Shown: positions 34,842 through 44,603 of the stretch, one piece after another
How the letters are laid out: each line of letters opens with the position of its first letter
Numbering within the stretch: the first letter of the stretch is position 1
Translations under genes and position numbers: made by a program
Assembly (NCBI GenBank): GCA_050084515.1
Contig: CM114272.1
Span: 45,446,001-45,510,000, forward strand
DNA: 64,000 nucleotides
Direction: 5' to 3'
Source of the DNA: Blasia pusilla
Taxonomy: Eukaryota > Marchantiophyta > Marchantiopsida > Blasiales
Notes under the pieces: model-generated
What the model was told of the DNA's origin: nothing
What the model saw: the letters and a program-made list of their open reading frames with translations, nothing else
Databases searched by the model: none

Positions 34842-35606
34842 TTGGAGATATTTTGGTTCTTCTTGTCTCGTTGTTTGGATGCCATGAGTTAGCATGGGAT
34901 CATGCGTGTTTTGTGTGTGTTGTTGATGATGTATGTTGTGTAGCGATGTGTATGCGCACGATAGCTGTCACGTCTTTTAGGATAGATCGGTGGGATCTAA
35001 TAGAGCGCCTTCATGAGTAGTGGAGGACTCGCCGAGTAGGTCGAGGGTGACCTGCTGAGGCCCTTGGAAACCTGAGATAGCAGGTTTTCCCTTCGTTTCG
35101 GCTCATTTGGAGCCATATTGAGGAACTTACTATTTTAGGTAAGTACCATTTTGAGTATATGATCGACTTACTATTTTTGGTAAGTGGCCCTTGACCTCCT
35201 ACATCAGGTCAAGAGCCAAGGAGGTGACTTGGGAGAATAGGTTACCATGTAGAGAGCTTGGGAGAGGAGAGGGGTATACCTCAAGGAGAGAGAGCTTGAG
35301 AGCTCATTCTCTCTTTGTTGAACCTCTTGGCATGAGGCGGCGGAGCTATGGTACCTTGCCTTGTGAATGCAACCCAAGCCTCTCATTAGGAGAGTGGGTT
35401 TGGTTTGACATGAGAGAGAGTGCACACCTTTGAGAGCTATGGTGTGAGATGGTGGAGAGAGAGATTGGATCTTACTTTATTGGAGATATTTTGGTTCTTC
35501 TTGTCTCGTTGTTTGGATGCCATGAGTTAGCATGGGATCATGCGTGTTTGTGTGTGTATTCGGTGACAGCGATGTATGTTGTGTAGCGATGTGTATGCGC
35601 ACGACA
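34842..35606 (+). repeat. Element A 3' end: B1-A2-B2 split repeats
   Basis: B1 (34842-34965) and B2 (35480-35606) are ~125-bp near-copies starting TTGGAGATATTTTGG and ending around ATGCGCACGA. Between them lies A2 (34966-35479), a near-copy of A1. B2 ends ACGACA directly before the CTGC duplication. Since no B copy follows A1 at the 5' end, the ends are A1...B1-A2-B2. In an ordinary LTR element both terminal repeats would be equal. Confidence 0.9.
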
Positions 35607-35925
35607 CTGCAGATACTACAGCTTGGATGAATTTCGCGCGCTCAGACCCAGATACTTTCTCCCTCCGCTCCAGCTCCAGTGCAGCGCTCTTCTTCGCGGC
35701 CTGTATCTTCGACTTGCAAAGGATGGTTACGGCTGCATCTTGGGAAATAAACTTATTTGCCCAAGTTTTCTTTTTTATCTGTGCACCCTTTGCAAGCATC
35801 TGATTTACGTATGCCGCCAAGAACCCTTATACTCTCCCGGGTGCGTCGTAAGCACCTTCTTCACCCGATCGCAGTCCTGGATCCAGTGGTGGGTGACATT
35901 CCCCTCCGATACAATCCTGCACATC
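35607..35925 (-). pseudogene. Methyltransferase gene, exon right of element A
   Basis: Minus-strand exon following a GTGCAG acceptor-like site near 35920. One frame reads VSEGNVTHHWIQDCDRVKKV and continues LTTHPGEYKG; the next frame continues LAAYVNQMLAKGAQIKKK, TWANKFISQDAAVTIL and ERAKFIQAVVSA. A 1-base deletion near 35833 links them. It ends at the CTGC where element A inserted; the exon continues at 25314. The region is helical and basic, and no named domain is recognised. Its neighbours are the ParB-like exon upstream and the methyltransferase halves downstream. Confidence 0.65.
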
Positions 35926-35949
35926 CAAACTCAACCCGTCAAAAAATTT

Positions 35950-36560
35950 GTAAGTTACATGGGTTCCTGCAACACGTCGAACTCCGACGGGTCGTCACAG
36001 CGCAAGGTTGGATTCTAGCAACGAGCTAAATGATGCAACCCGTCGGAGTCTGACGGATTGCATTCACATTTGTGAATGCCTAGTTTCAACCCATCGGACT
36101 CCGACGGGTTGTCAGATAGTCCGTATCAAATGTGAGCATAGCAACCCGTCGGAGTTCGACAGGTTGCGCAATTATGTGGAAACATGCAATTTGACGCGAA
36201 ATTTGCTAAACCAACTTCCGAATGCAACCCGTCGGACTCCGACGAGTTGATTTCGGCCAAAAACAGTTTCGAGTCAAGCAACCTGTCGGACTCCGACGGG
36301 TTGCTTTGGGCCAAAAACATACTAAACCTGCGGTGTCGAACAACTCGTCGGACTCCGACGAGTTGCTTTCTTCAAAAAACATCCTGAAAAGTTGTCGAGT
36401 CGAGCAACTCGTCGGAGTCCGACGAGTTGCTTTCGGCAGAAAATAACCTAACCCATTCATCAATCGAGCAACTCGTCGGAGTCCGACGAGTTGCGTTTGG
36501 CCAAAAGCATCACAACAACAGTGCCGACCCAAACAACTTGTCGGAGTCCGACGGTTTGCA
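35950..36560. repeat. Ten-copy palindrome array in intron
   Basis: About ten copies of the element-D palindrome at 50-65-bp spacing, with half-sites CAACCCGTCGGA, CAACTCGTCGGA or CAACCTGTCGGA and inverted partners. Changes in one arm are often matched in the other (CCCG with CGGG, CTCG with CGAG), so pairing is kept. The array fills the intron between the ParB-like exon (GTAAGT donor at 36576) and the next exon. Confidence 0.9.
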
Positions 36561-36576
36561 GCAAGAAGATACTTAC

Positions 36577-37040
36577 ATGTTCATGGCATGCATTGCCATC
36601 TCCACCATCGCCATGTGATGAGGGAATGGATTAAGGACCACTGCCTTCACGCAAAAATGTGCCTCCAAGGAGTTGGGCCACTCCTCTGCAAACTTGGTCC
36701 ACGCCATGAGCCTGTGATTTCCATCCCAGATGAAGAAATACAGATTCCTCATCCAGCTGAATTCCGTGCCCTTTACTTGCCTTCTGAAATTCTGGTCTCT
36801 CATCCTCCAGAATGTGTCGAGCTTATCCAAGTCGTCCTCCGTAAAAAAGGCTTGGGTTCCATGCTCGTCGTAAGTGTGAACATATAAGGGAGGAAAGTTG
36901 TCGACGTAGGATGCTGTCGCCCCCGATTGTTTAAGCTTCGCGATGTCCTCGTCGGACTGAATTTCGCGGACGTATTCCATTGTCCGCAATCGGCAGAGTG
37001 GAATCCTCGGGGCGTTGTGGCCCTCCATCAGTGCCATCTG
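36577..37040 (-). CDS. ParB-like domain exon of methyltransferase gene
   Basis: The exon starts after a GTAAAGCAG acceptor near 37040 and ends at a GTAAGT donor (36576-36571). The frame (158 codons counted from 37049) has PLYVHTYDEHG at residues 54-64 and FFIWDGNHRLMAWTKF near 105-120. A P-x-V strand followed by DG-N/H-R-L-x-A is the core of ParB/Srx-like folds, which in bacteria bind CTP or cut DNA. Between them is a ~40-residue insert (EDDLDKLDTFWRMRDQNFR). ParB-like domains joined to N4/N6 methyltransferases are common in phages and bacterial mobile elements, so this combination suggests a bacterial or phage source. The family call rests on the short motif and gene order. Confidence 0.55.
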
Positions 37041-37138
37041 CTTTACCACTTGTCAAAACCGGGACAAGATCAATAAGCTACACTGAATTCCCAATGAATT
37101 GCAATTCACATAATTCAAAAAACCCAGATCCTCTCTTA

Positions 37139-37790
37139 CCCGCTCAAAAATTGGGTCGGTTTCTTGATCAGCCAACTTGTCTGAGACAGCAGCTGGAAAA
37201 TCGACTGGGAACTCGTCGATCCGATAGAGGTCAATGTCTTCCGTCGGGCTTGGAGACGAGAATGACCGCTCTCCGTCTTCTTCGGCAATGTCCACCATCT
37301 CCACGCTGGCGGTCCTCATGACCTCATCGTCCGTGATTTGAACTTCTGGCGTTTTCGCTATGTTGATTGTGTCCCCGGACTTCATCGGGGACATTTCCCG
37401 CATCTCAACACTTTTGGTTGGACGGGCAGGGCTGTCGTCAATGGCTATCGCTTTTTCCCTCCTCGCTTTAGCCAATTCTGCTCTCCTCACCGACGCGTCC
37501 AGATGCTTCTTTTCTCTCTTTTCGTCGGCGATCCTTTTCTTCAAGGCATGCGACGTCTCAGCCTCTGCGTTCTGTCTATCGAGCGCCTCTTGAACACGTC
37601 TTGCAAGAATCTCTTGGTTGTGCATCTCCGCTTCCCTTTCCCGCTCCTCGATTTCTTGCTTCCTAATTTCATTTGCCGAACGAGGCCCAAGAGATGCTAA
37701 CGCAGGAGTCCTAATGGAGTTCAGAGTGAAGCTCCCAGACTTGTTTGCTTGAGATTTTTTCCTCGTCATTTTTACCGGAAATGCCTCCAC
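37139..37790 (-). CDS. Methyltransferase gene first exon, coiled coil
   Basis: Begins MEAFPVKMTRKKSQ, a basic start, followed by a charged predicted coiled coil (about residues 38-115, rich in Glu, Arg, Lys and Ala: EIRKQEIEEREREAEMHNQ, then RIADEKREKKHLDASVRR). An acidic Ser/Pro-rich stretch then ends IDLYRIDEFPVDFPA. The exon ends at a GTAAGAGAGG donor after DPIFER. It is the N-terminus of the ParB-like/methyltransferase protein. The ATG at 37790 is the first in frame and lies about 1.4 kb from the divergent transposase start. The role is unknown; coiled coils often make dimers. Confidence 0.55.
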
Positions 37791-39213
37791 ATATGTCCAC
37801 GATGAATCACTTGATCAATCGCCTGTCTGATTTCAAGATGAGTCGCCTTGATGGGTAGCTCGAATCGTCTCGCGATCGTTCAGTCGAACCGTCTCGCTCT
37901 CGTTCGGTCGAACCGTCTCGCTCCCTCGTATCGACTCACGATGACTCGCCGTGTGAAATGCCCCTTGGTATCTGATCAGCTGCTGCGCGGGAGAGAGAGG
38001 AATGGAGATCGCGAAATGAGAAACCGGAAATGAGCGATTTCTGCCCTATTTATACTTTTCTAGCCGTTGGGCTGACCGTTGGGTCCCGTCGTCCTTTCGA
38101 CGACAACGTGCGGAAGTTACGGAAGTCCAGACGTGAAAAATGGCAACCCGTCGGAGTCCAACAGGTTGCGCGCCTCTGCCGTCCTAGGAAGATAACGCGA
38201 GGTGCGCGAGCAACCCGTCGGAGACCGACGGGTTGAGCGCCTCCGCCGTCTTCGGACAAGAACACGAGGTACCCACGCAACCCGTCGGAGACCGACAGGT
38301 TGCGCGCCTCCGCCGTCTTCGGACAAGAACGGGGCATACCCGCGCAACCCGTCTGAGACCGACATGTTGCGCGCCTCCGGCGTCTTCGGACAAGAACGGG
38401 ACGTACCCGCGCAATCCGTCGGAGACCGTTGGGTTGCACGCTTCCCTCGTCAAGGGTTAACAACGCGGGCTTTCCGCGCAACTCGTCGGAGTCCGACAGG
38501 TTGCACGCTTCCTTCTTGTAAGCGAAACAAGGCGAGGCCCTTGCGCAACCCATCGGAGGGCGACGGGTTGCACGCCTTGCCGTCTTTGGGCAAATAGGTG
38601 CGGCACTCGCGGAACTCGTCGGGAACAGACGGTTTGCACGCCTCCGGCATCTTCGGGCAAGAAGGAGCGGTATCCGAGCAACTCGTCGGAGAGTGACGCG
38701 TTTCCAGCTTCAACCATGTTTGCGTTTGAAGGTAAGGCAGAAGCGTGAAACCCGTCCGAAGCCAACGGGTTGTAGGCTTCGCTTATCTTGGGTTAATTGT
38801 TGAGTTACCAAGACTCCGACGGGTTCCAAAAAAATGAAGTGTGCTTCGCAACCCACATCTCTGCTTCCCAAATCCGATAACACATTGCAACAGAATTGGA
38901 TCCATTATGTCAGACAATGTCACCTACCGAACTTCATCTTGTCAGTAAAAATCTGTCAGGAGTATCTGTTTTCCTATTCACTATAAATTAAAAATTCTCA
39001 TTCTCATTCTCATTCTCACCCTCCTCCCGTACGAAATTTCTGGGAATGGATAATTATGTGAAGCTCACTTGTGGCAGTCATCTGGCGGCCCTTCCTCAAT
39101 GAGAAATCATTCGACCGCAAGCTTGTGAGTCTTTCATAGCAGTGGATGAAAATTTTCTCTCTGTTTGATTTCTTCTCCAAATTGGAACCATCTTTGTATC
39201 CAAAGATGTTAGG
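37791..39213. promoter_or_regulatory. Divergent intergenic region with 66-bp tandem repeats
   Basis: This lies between the two divergent genes. 37855-37930 has CGTCTCGCTCTCGTTCGGTC-type repeats. 38143-38780 holds about ten tandem units of roughly 66 bp, each with one palindrome (CAACCCGTCGGA half-site), then GCGCCTCCGCCGTCTTCGGA and ACAAGAACG-type spacer. Both promoters should lie here, so the palindromes are well placed to be operator sites for the transposase or the methyltransferase. No transcription start can be pinned down from sequence. Confidence 0.6.
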
Positions 39214-41055
39214 GTGGACGATACGGAGGACATAATAGGTGAGACATTCCATCCAGTGACTGCAGACCGTAAAGTATGGAATCTCCTACCTCTAGCAAAT
39301 GGTCAATACAGAGTTTATAGCCTGCCCCTGAATTCGTGTGTTTCCCAAGTAGACGGTCTAGAATTTCCTAGTGCTCCGAGCTCTACGTTTGCAACTCCAA
39401 GCTCTGCAGATCCGGCTTTGACTCCAACTTCGCACACTCGTAACAATGTTGTTCTTCCTCAAGAGATTCCGTATGTTATCAACCTCAGTGGATCTGTCGG
39501 ACACCAATCAGGCCCTTTGTCCGCCTACTCGTTCCTCTTGCGAGTATCAGGCAATAGTTTGCTTTCGTCCCTGGCCTTGAAAATGTTCAAGCACATTCTT
39601 GTCGACGAGCTGCCACCCACGTACGGTGGTAATTGCATTTTTGAGTTGCCTCCACTTGCTGCTCCTGCTCAAAAGAAAGACGGAGGACGCCTGAAGGGTA
39701 TGGACAAAAAGTCTGATTGTCATCGATGGTAAAGGCTTCAACAGACTAGTGCTTCAATTCCAGATGGTCCTTGGATTGTCTCCCGCCGCCAATGCGTGGG
39801 AGCCTTGGAGTGTAGAAGTCCAGCATGCCCGTATCTAGAGCGCAACGGGCGAGTCAATACGTCGCAATTCCCCTCCAAGAATGCAGAAACTCCATACGAG
39901 GTCGGTGCCACCATACCGCGGGGAGGCCATCGATGTCCTCATTGTCAGGCATCGCCCTTTTGCGTTGGAGCGTGTCTTGCATACATATTTTTCATTGTCC
40001 ACGACTTGGGCTTCCACGTCAGAGTACACAAGGCTGGCAGTTCATGTTGGCTCCCACACTCATCTTGTGACCGATGCAATTCAGAGATACATCAAAGAGG
40101 ATGTGGCGAAGAAAGTTTCCGAGGTCTACAGAAACTCTCCGGGTTCAAAGCTCGGAGTGATCAAGCTCACAACGGCATCACAAATTTGTGAACAATTGCT
40201 TGGAATCCCTGGACAGGGCGAGATCACGGCGGCTGAGGAGAAACAACTCAGGGAAAATCTCGCATTTCTCGCTGATCCTGAATGCTTCCGAATTTCTTTG
40301 CGTCAAACGAGTTCTGGATGGAAAGACGGCCGAAATGGATGCAATCGCCAGAATCAAGGCCAACTCCAGATTTCCATTCATTCAGAGATGGCAGTTCATG
40401 GGCCAAGGAGGCGAGGGATCCAGGGCCTATGTCTTCAAAATTTCAACCACAGGTCCGTCGAGTGGCCTCGATCTTATAGATCGAATGAGGGAAGGGGAAG
40501 ATCTTTACGGCAGCTGGGTAAGCTTTGATATTTGCTATAGAGTGCTGAACGGATGGTTGACGATGGGTGCTCACGTTTATGACCATGTGGAGAAGGGACT
40601 CAAAACTATATTTGTCTATGAAGTAAAGGCAGAAGACGTTGGCAGTTTGAAGATGTGCTGGTTACTCTTATTGGAGGTGGTGAAGGAAAACAAAAGGCCA
40701 CCTCCGAAAATTTATGGGTTCATGGCAGACAATGCACAACCTGGGTGGATTGCTATCCGGGAAGTGTTCTGGGGTGGAGAGGTTCAACCGGAGAGGGAAA
40801 GGTCGGATGCTTTCCATTGGCAACAGTCTGTGACCCAGTACACCAAATCTTGCATCAAAGAGAATAAGAGGACAGAGCATGTCACTCTACTCCAACGCTG
40901 CAAGGACAGCAAAACCTTGAAGCAGGCCATAGAATGCCAAAAAGAACTTCATGGGTGATGGAGGAAGCATGCGATTGAGGGGAAGTACAAAGAGTTGTGC
41001 TCTTGGTTGAGTTGGTGGACTGTACGTATGAGACAATGGGGAAACTTCATGCGGC
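39214..41055 (+). pseudogene. MULE-like transposase, N-terminal and catalytic part
   Basis: The frame from 39214 (172 codons) gives an N-terminal part of unknown fold. Frames change near 39880, and the frame 39881-40310 has LGVIKLTTASQICEQLLG and LRENLAFLADPECFRI. A 1-base shift near 40308 leads into 40188-40958, with SFDICYRVLNGWLTMGAH, VYEVKAEDVGSLKMCW, IYGFMADNAQPGW, AIREVFWGGEV and DAFHWQQSVTQYTKSCI. D..., then F-x-AD-x-A..AI-x-VF followed by a C/D-x-FHW stretch is the layout of MULE/FAR1-like DDE transposases. The last coding bases end at a GTGAGT donor (41056). Transposase cuts and pastes the element. The frameshifts make this copy inactive. Confidence 0.65.
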
Positions 41056-41169
41056 AGGTGAGTTCACTATTTTGTCTTGTCAAGCTCACGCTGAGAATTG
41101 TTTGTAAAGTTGCAGCTCAGGTTGAGAAGCGTGGGAACTATAGGGATTTCAAACCGAAGAAACCAAGCA

Positions 41170-41575
41170 AGCTGTCGGATGCGACGCGTTGCCCGAGTGT
41201 GCAACCCAACGGAGACCGACGGGTTGCCCGAGTGTGCAACCTAACGGAAACAGATGGGTTGCATCCAGAATTTTGGTGCAACCCGAGTGTGCAACCCGAC
41301 GGAAACCGACGGGTCGCAGAGTCGTTCATGGGATGCCTCGGCCTTGCAACCCGTCTGAATCCGACGGGTTGCAGTAGGTGGGTTTAGGGTTGCAACACGT
41401 CGGGAACCGACGGGTCAGAGAGTCGTTCATGGGATGCCTCGGCCTTGCAACCCGTTTGGTTCCGACGGGTTGCAATAGGTGGGTTTAAGGTTACAACACG
41501 TCGGGACCCGACGGGTCGCAAGGTCATTCATGGGATGCCTCGGGCTTGCAACCCGTCTGGTTCCGACAAGTAGCT
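41170..41575. repeat. Palindrome array in transposase intron
   Basis: About nine copies or part-copies of the element-D palindrome, in units that also carry GAGTCGTTCATGGGATGCCT and CTCGG(C/G)CTTGC. The array lies in the intron between the GTGAGT donor at 41056 and the TTGCAG acceptor near 41630. Confidence 0.85.
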
Positions 41576-41630
41576 TATGTCTTTGAATGCTGAGTTATTT
41601 TCGTTCCCTTCTAACATTGCCGTCGTTGCA

Positions 41631-43140
41631 GGGATTGAACGTTCATGAAAATGCCCTTTGGCCCAACACAAGTGGAGCAAAAAGTGTTCATTCCTCCTGA
41701 AGGTTGTCACAAGCATGCCAACGAATTTCACTTGTGGAGGCATGCCAACAAGACCAGGCAAGAGCAATGCTCTGATCAAAGATCCATCCCGGATCTTCCT
41801 CACAAAAGGCATAACAAAAGGAAGGGGGCCGTCGATCTCACGAGCTCTATGTCGGTATTTGTGAGATCTGGTGATGAAAAATGTATGTGGAAGCCTTCAA
41901 CCGGTCGTATTTGGAACTCCCCTCGAGCAAACGCGTACACATTGGTGGGGATATTCGGGCGGGTTTCAAGGCGTCCCATACTGAGATGGTGGTAGAGCGA
42001 TCCGAGCGAGACTCGTGGAGACCAGATAAGTATCTTGACTTCAGGCAGGTGAAGAGGCAACATTGAGGAACAAATCCGGTGATTGATTTGGATGAGGAAA
42101 TAACACCGCCCAAGTATTCGGGGACCCCGGACCCATCCCAAATCCATGATGGAGTTACTTCTCCAAAATCAGTGAATGTTTTATTTCAAAAGCCCTCCGT
42201 TGCTGGAAGTTCGCAACATCCTCCTTTGGGGTGGTTCAACAATATGGGATTCCGGTAATGGAGGTGGATTGCAACCTAAAATGGTGGCATATATCTCGGA
42301 GCAACCCAGGACGTGGACCCACCTGCAGGGCAGGATCTGATGGCATTAGGAGAGCATGCGGCACTTTCCTAAATAAGAACTGTACAAGGACAGGACGACC
42401 ACTGCTTGGGTTTTGGGGACTCAAAACCTTTGATCGTTTCACGAGGACTGGGGATCAATTGAAGTACTTCTTTTGCCCAAATGAATGTTGCGCTTTCCAG
42501 AGGTCTTATCTGGCTGCCATTGGAGCTCCGGGGAATACCCCCATGATTGGCCCATCATCGCAGGTACGCACTGCACTCAAGACGAAGTGGAAAATCTTAC
42601 AAGTGCTGGTTTCAGACTCGTAGACGGGGGAAGTTCGGAGCATGTTCGCATTACAGAGACCTTCGCATTTCGTATTCAACCCAAGATTGATGTCAACATG
42701 TACCCGGAGAAGGTGGATGATCTCAATCCATTATTTCTGTTTGAGTCTAGAAATGGGGTGAAGAGAAACAGAATGTGTAGGCCAACGGTGGAGAGAGCAA
42801 AGCGAATTGCATCAGCTTGGGAGGCAAAAATGGAGATCATCGCCACGAAAGATGTTTTGAGTGGCAATGGAATAGGAAGGATGTATTGGGTCAGGAACAA
42901 CACTTTAAATTGAAGTGTCACAGGGGTGTATGTGGTGCACATCTGTTGCTTTCCCACATGTTCATGTGATGACTTTGTCCAAAGAGAGACAAGTGGCAAA
43001 AGGTATCTCCCTTGTAAGTACATGTACTGTGTGTTGCTGGTAGTTTTAAGAGAGTCGGAGGTAGGAGTAGGAATCCACCAACCAATTCTTTTCCTCAAAG
43101 AAGTGCGAAGTATTTTAAACAAACCACTTTGAGGATGCAA
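41631..43140 (+). pseudogene. MULE-like transposase, C-terminal part with SWIM-type finger
   Basis: After the TTGCAG acceptor, pieces in several frames continue the transposase: GMPTRPGKSNALIKDPSRIF, MYVEAFNRSYLELPSSKRV with IGGDIRAGF, CPNECCAFQRSYLAA and FRIQPKIDVNMYPEKVDDL. At 42926-43045 the translation has CFPTCSCDDFVQRETSGKR followed by YLPCKYMYCVL. This matches the SWIM finger (C-x-C..C-x-H), with the final His replaced by Tyr in CKYMYC. SWIM fingers follow the DDE core in many plant MULE and FAR1 proteins. Stops and shifts are frequent. Limits are approximate. Confidence 0.6.
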
Positions 43141-44603
43141 AATAAGGTTTTAGATTGTACTTTTATTTTTCCTTCACTTTGAGCTTGAACTCTATTCAGC
43201 CCAGGGCAAATGATAGATTTTTTCCAGACCTTGGATGGAAAAAGTGATTAGTTCCACACTTATGATTCCACTCATTTTTCAGTTTTCTAAATTTTGTGCA
43301 ATTTGCAACTCGTCGGACTCAAAGGGGTTGCCAAAATATGGAAGAGGAAAAAAAAACTGTGGGACTGCTTAATATATGAACAAAAAAGTGCAAAAAAATT
43401 CAAACAAAAAGTTTCCTCTCTTCAACCCAACGGAAACTCTCTTAAAAAAAAGTATCTATTTCGGTTGAAGGTAGTTTCCTCTCTCCTCTCTCCTCTCTTC
43501 CCCTCCTCTTACCGCACCTCGTGGAAAATCAAGGATTTGCCTTAGAGGAGATGGAAATGCAGTTACGAAGTCTAAAGACTAAGAGCGAAGCTTGGAAAAG
43601 ACAACGAAGCCTTATTGAGATCTTTTAATGAAGTGCTTTGCTCTTGAAGGAAGCATGATGAAGACGAAGAGGAAGAAGTACTTCGCTCTTCAGAAAAGCA
43701 CGAAGAATGAAGCATCTGGAACAAGAGCGAAGAATGCAGCGCTTCGTCCTCAAGGGAAGAAGACGAGATTTAGACTAAATCTCGTCTTCTTCCCTTGAGG
43801 ACGAAGTGATTTCAAGCGGTTCATTGTTAGAATAGTTAGACTAGGAAGAGGCGCACAGATAGGAAGTTAGGACCGTTGCGCTTAGCGGATTCATAGTGAT
43901 CATAGGAAAAGATAAGAGAATTGTAGATCAAGGTAGTTACAAACTCTCACTAGACACTAGATTCAGATCTTTGGACCTACTACTGCCTCGAAAGATATTT
44001 AAGAAGCATGAAAGTAGCTATAATTATCATTCTTTCACAAAGTCCTTATGCTATAGGAATGGTCCGAGCAAGGGAGTAGTACCCTCTCGAGCTTGTATAA
44101 CACTTTGAAGCTTTCTCATTCTTGATGGAGTAGTAAAGCCCTCATTTCTTCATTCTGATGTGGGATGCCTATGTCTGAGAATTTTTATTGGGTCTGCACA
44201 GTGAAGAGTGAATCAAGAGAATACTTCCATCATTAGAATAATCAACACAGAGTTGTAAGAAATCTATTCGATAGAGAGTAGCCTGCCTAGACGGATTGAG
44301 TTGTGAAAGTAGGAGAAGCTAGCTTCTTGTTGAGGTCTTTGTGAGGTTCTTTGATGTTGAGTGAAGATCTAGCTGAGCGTGAATTCAATTCCACTAGAGA
44401 TAATCGAGGAAAGAAATCTTGGTACTAAGAGAGAGAAGAATACATTGATAAATGATTGAATCCGAATTGTAAACTCTTAACTACAACTATTGCAAGATAA
44501 ATGCCATCTTTAACTCTCTTTCCACATAATTGTGATCCTCTTGGGGATCGAACTCATTAAATTAATGTAAAAAGATCAATTCTTATAGTTCTTGTACATT
44601 ACA
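43141..44603. other. Right end of element D
   Basis: One last palindrome half (CAACTCGTCGGACTC) lies at 43306. 43550-43810 has CGAAG-rich repeats and a hairpin. 43810-44600 shows no gene. The end GTACATTACA abuts the CTAGT duplication. It cannot be excluded that part of this stretch is a separate insertion. Confidence 0.5.
43742..43806. repeat. Perfect hairpin with 32-base arms
   Basis: Arms 43742-43773 (CTTCGTCCTCAAGGGAAGAA...) and 43775-43806 are exact reverse complements with a one-base centre. The foldback is near the right end of element D, within a CGAAG-rich tract. Confidence 0.9.

Larger units (their letters stand above)
25319..35606 (+). mobile_element. Element A: Ty3/gypsy with C5-methyltransferase and PHD, split-repeat ends
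   Basis: This 10.3-kb plus-strand element starts TGTCAGGTC and ends CGCACGACA, flanked by CTGC (25315-25318 and 35607-35610). The order is A1 repeat, leader, gag with two zinc knuckles, aspartic protease, C5 cytosine methyltransferase, RT/RNase H, DDE integrase, PHD finger, B1-A2-B2. It interrupts an exon of the element D methyltransferase gene. A1 and A2 differ at about eight of 514 positions by eye, so insertion is fairly recent. Even so gag, methyltransferase, RT and integrase all have frameshifts or stops. Confidence 0.92.
20605..44603. mobile_element. Element D: methyltransferase/transposase-bearing transposon (13.7 kb without element A)
   Basis: This segment begins TGTGATACCC and ends GTACATTACA and is flanked by CTAGT (20600-20604 and 44604-44608). 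Its removal rejoins the integrase gene of element B, which shows it is an insertion. It contains a leftward ParB-like/DNA methyltransferase gene, a rightward MULE-like transposase gene and many short palindromes from 21.5 to 43.3 kb. Element A lies inside it. I see no strong terminal inverted repeat (only TGTRAT shared) and no LTRs, and MULEs usually duplicate 8-10 bp rather than 5, so the superfamily is open. More than one nested element within these limits cannot be excluded. Confidence 0.75.

Noticed and set aside
25319-35606. Element A as a DIRS/Ngaro-type tyrosine recombinase element
   Set aside because: The split repeats suggested it, but a DDE-type integrase, gypsy-type RT/RNase H and a 4-bp target duplication are present and no tyrosine recombinase was seen.
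36126-36532. Frames with repeated QPVGLRRVA/ATRRTPTSC-type peptides (also 38050-38765)
   Set aside because: These peptides are the palindromes read through; both strands and several frames give similar frames, so no protein is supported.
37338-37700. Plus-strand 120-codon frame
   Set aside because: It lies antisense to the coiled-coil exon of the methyltransferase gene and has no recognisable domain.
35950-38800. Regular repeats resembling a CRISPR array
   Set aside because: The repeats are palindromic and vary in both arms, spacers are themselves repeated in the 38-kb array, there are no cas genes, and the setting is eukaryotic introns and promoter.
20605-44603. Element D as an LTR retrotransposon
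   Set aside because: TG...CA ends and a 5-bp duplication suggested it, but I found no direct terminal repeats and no RT outside element A.
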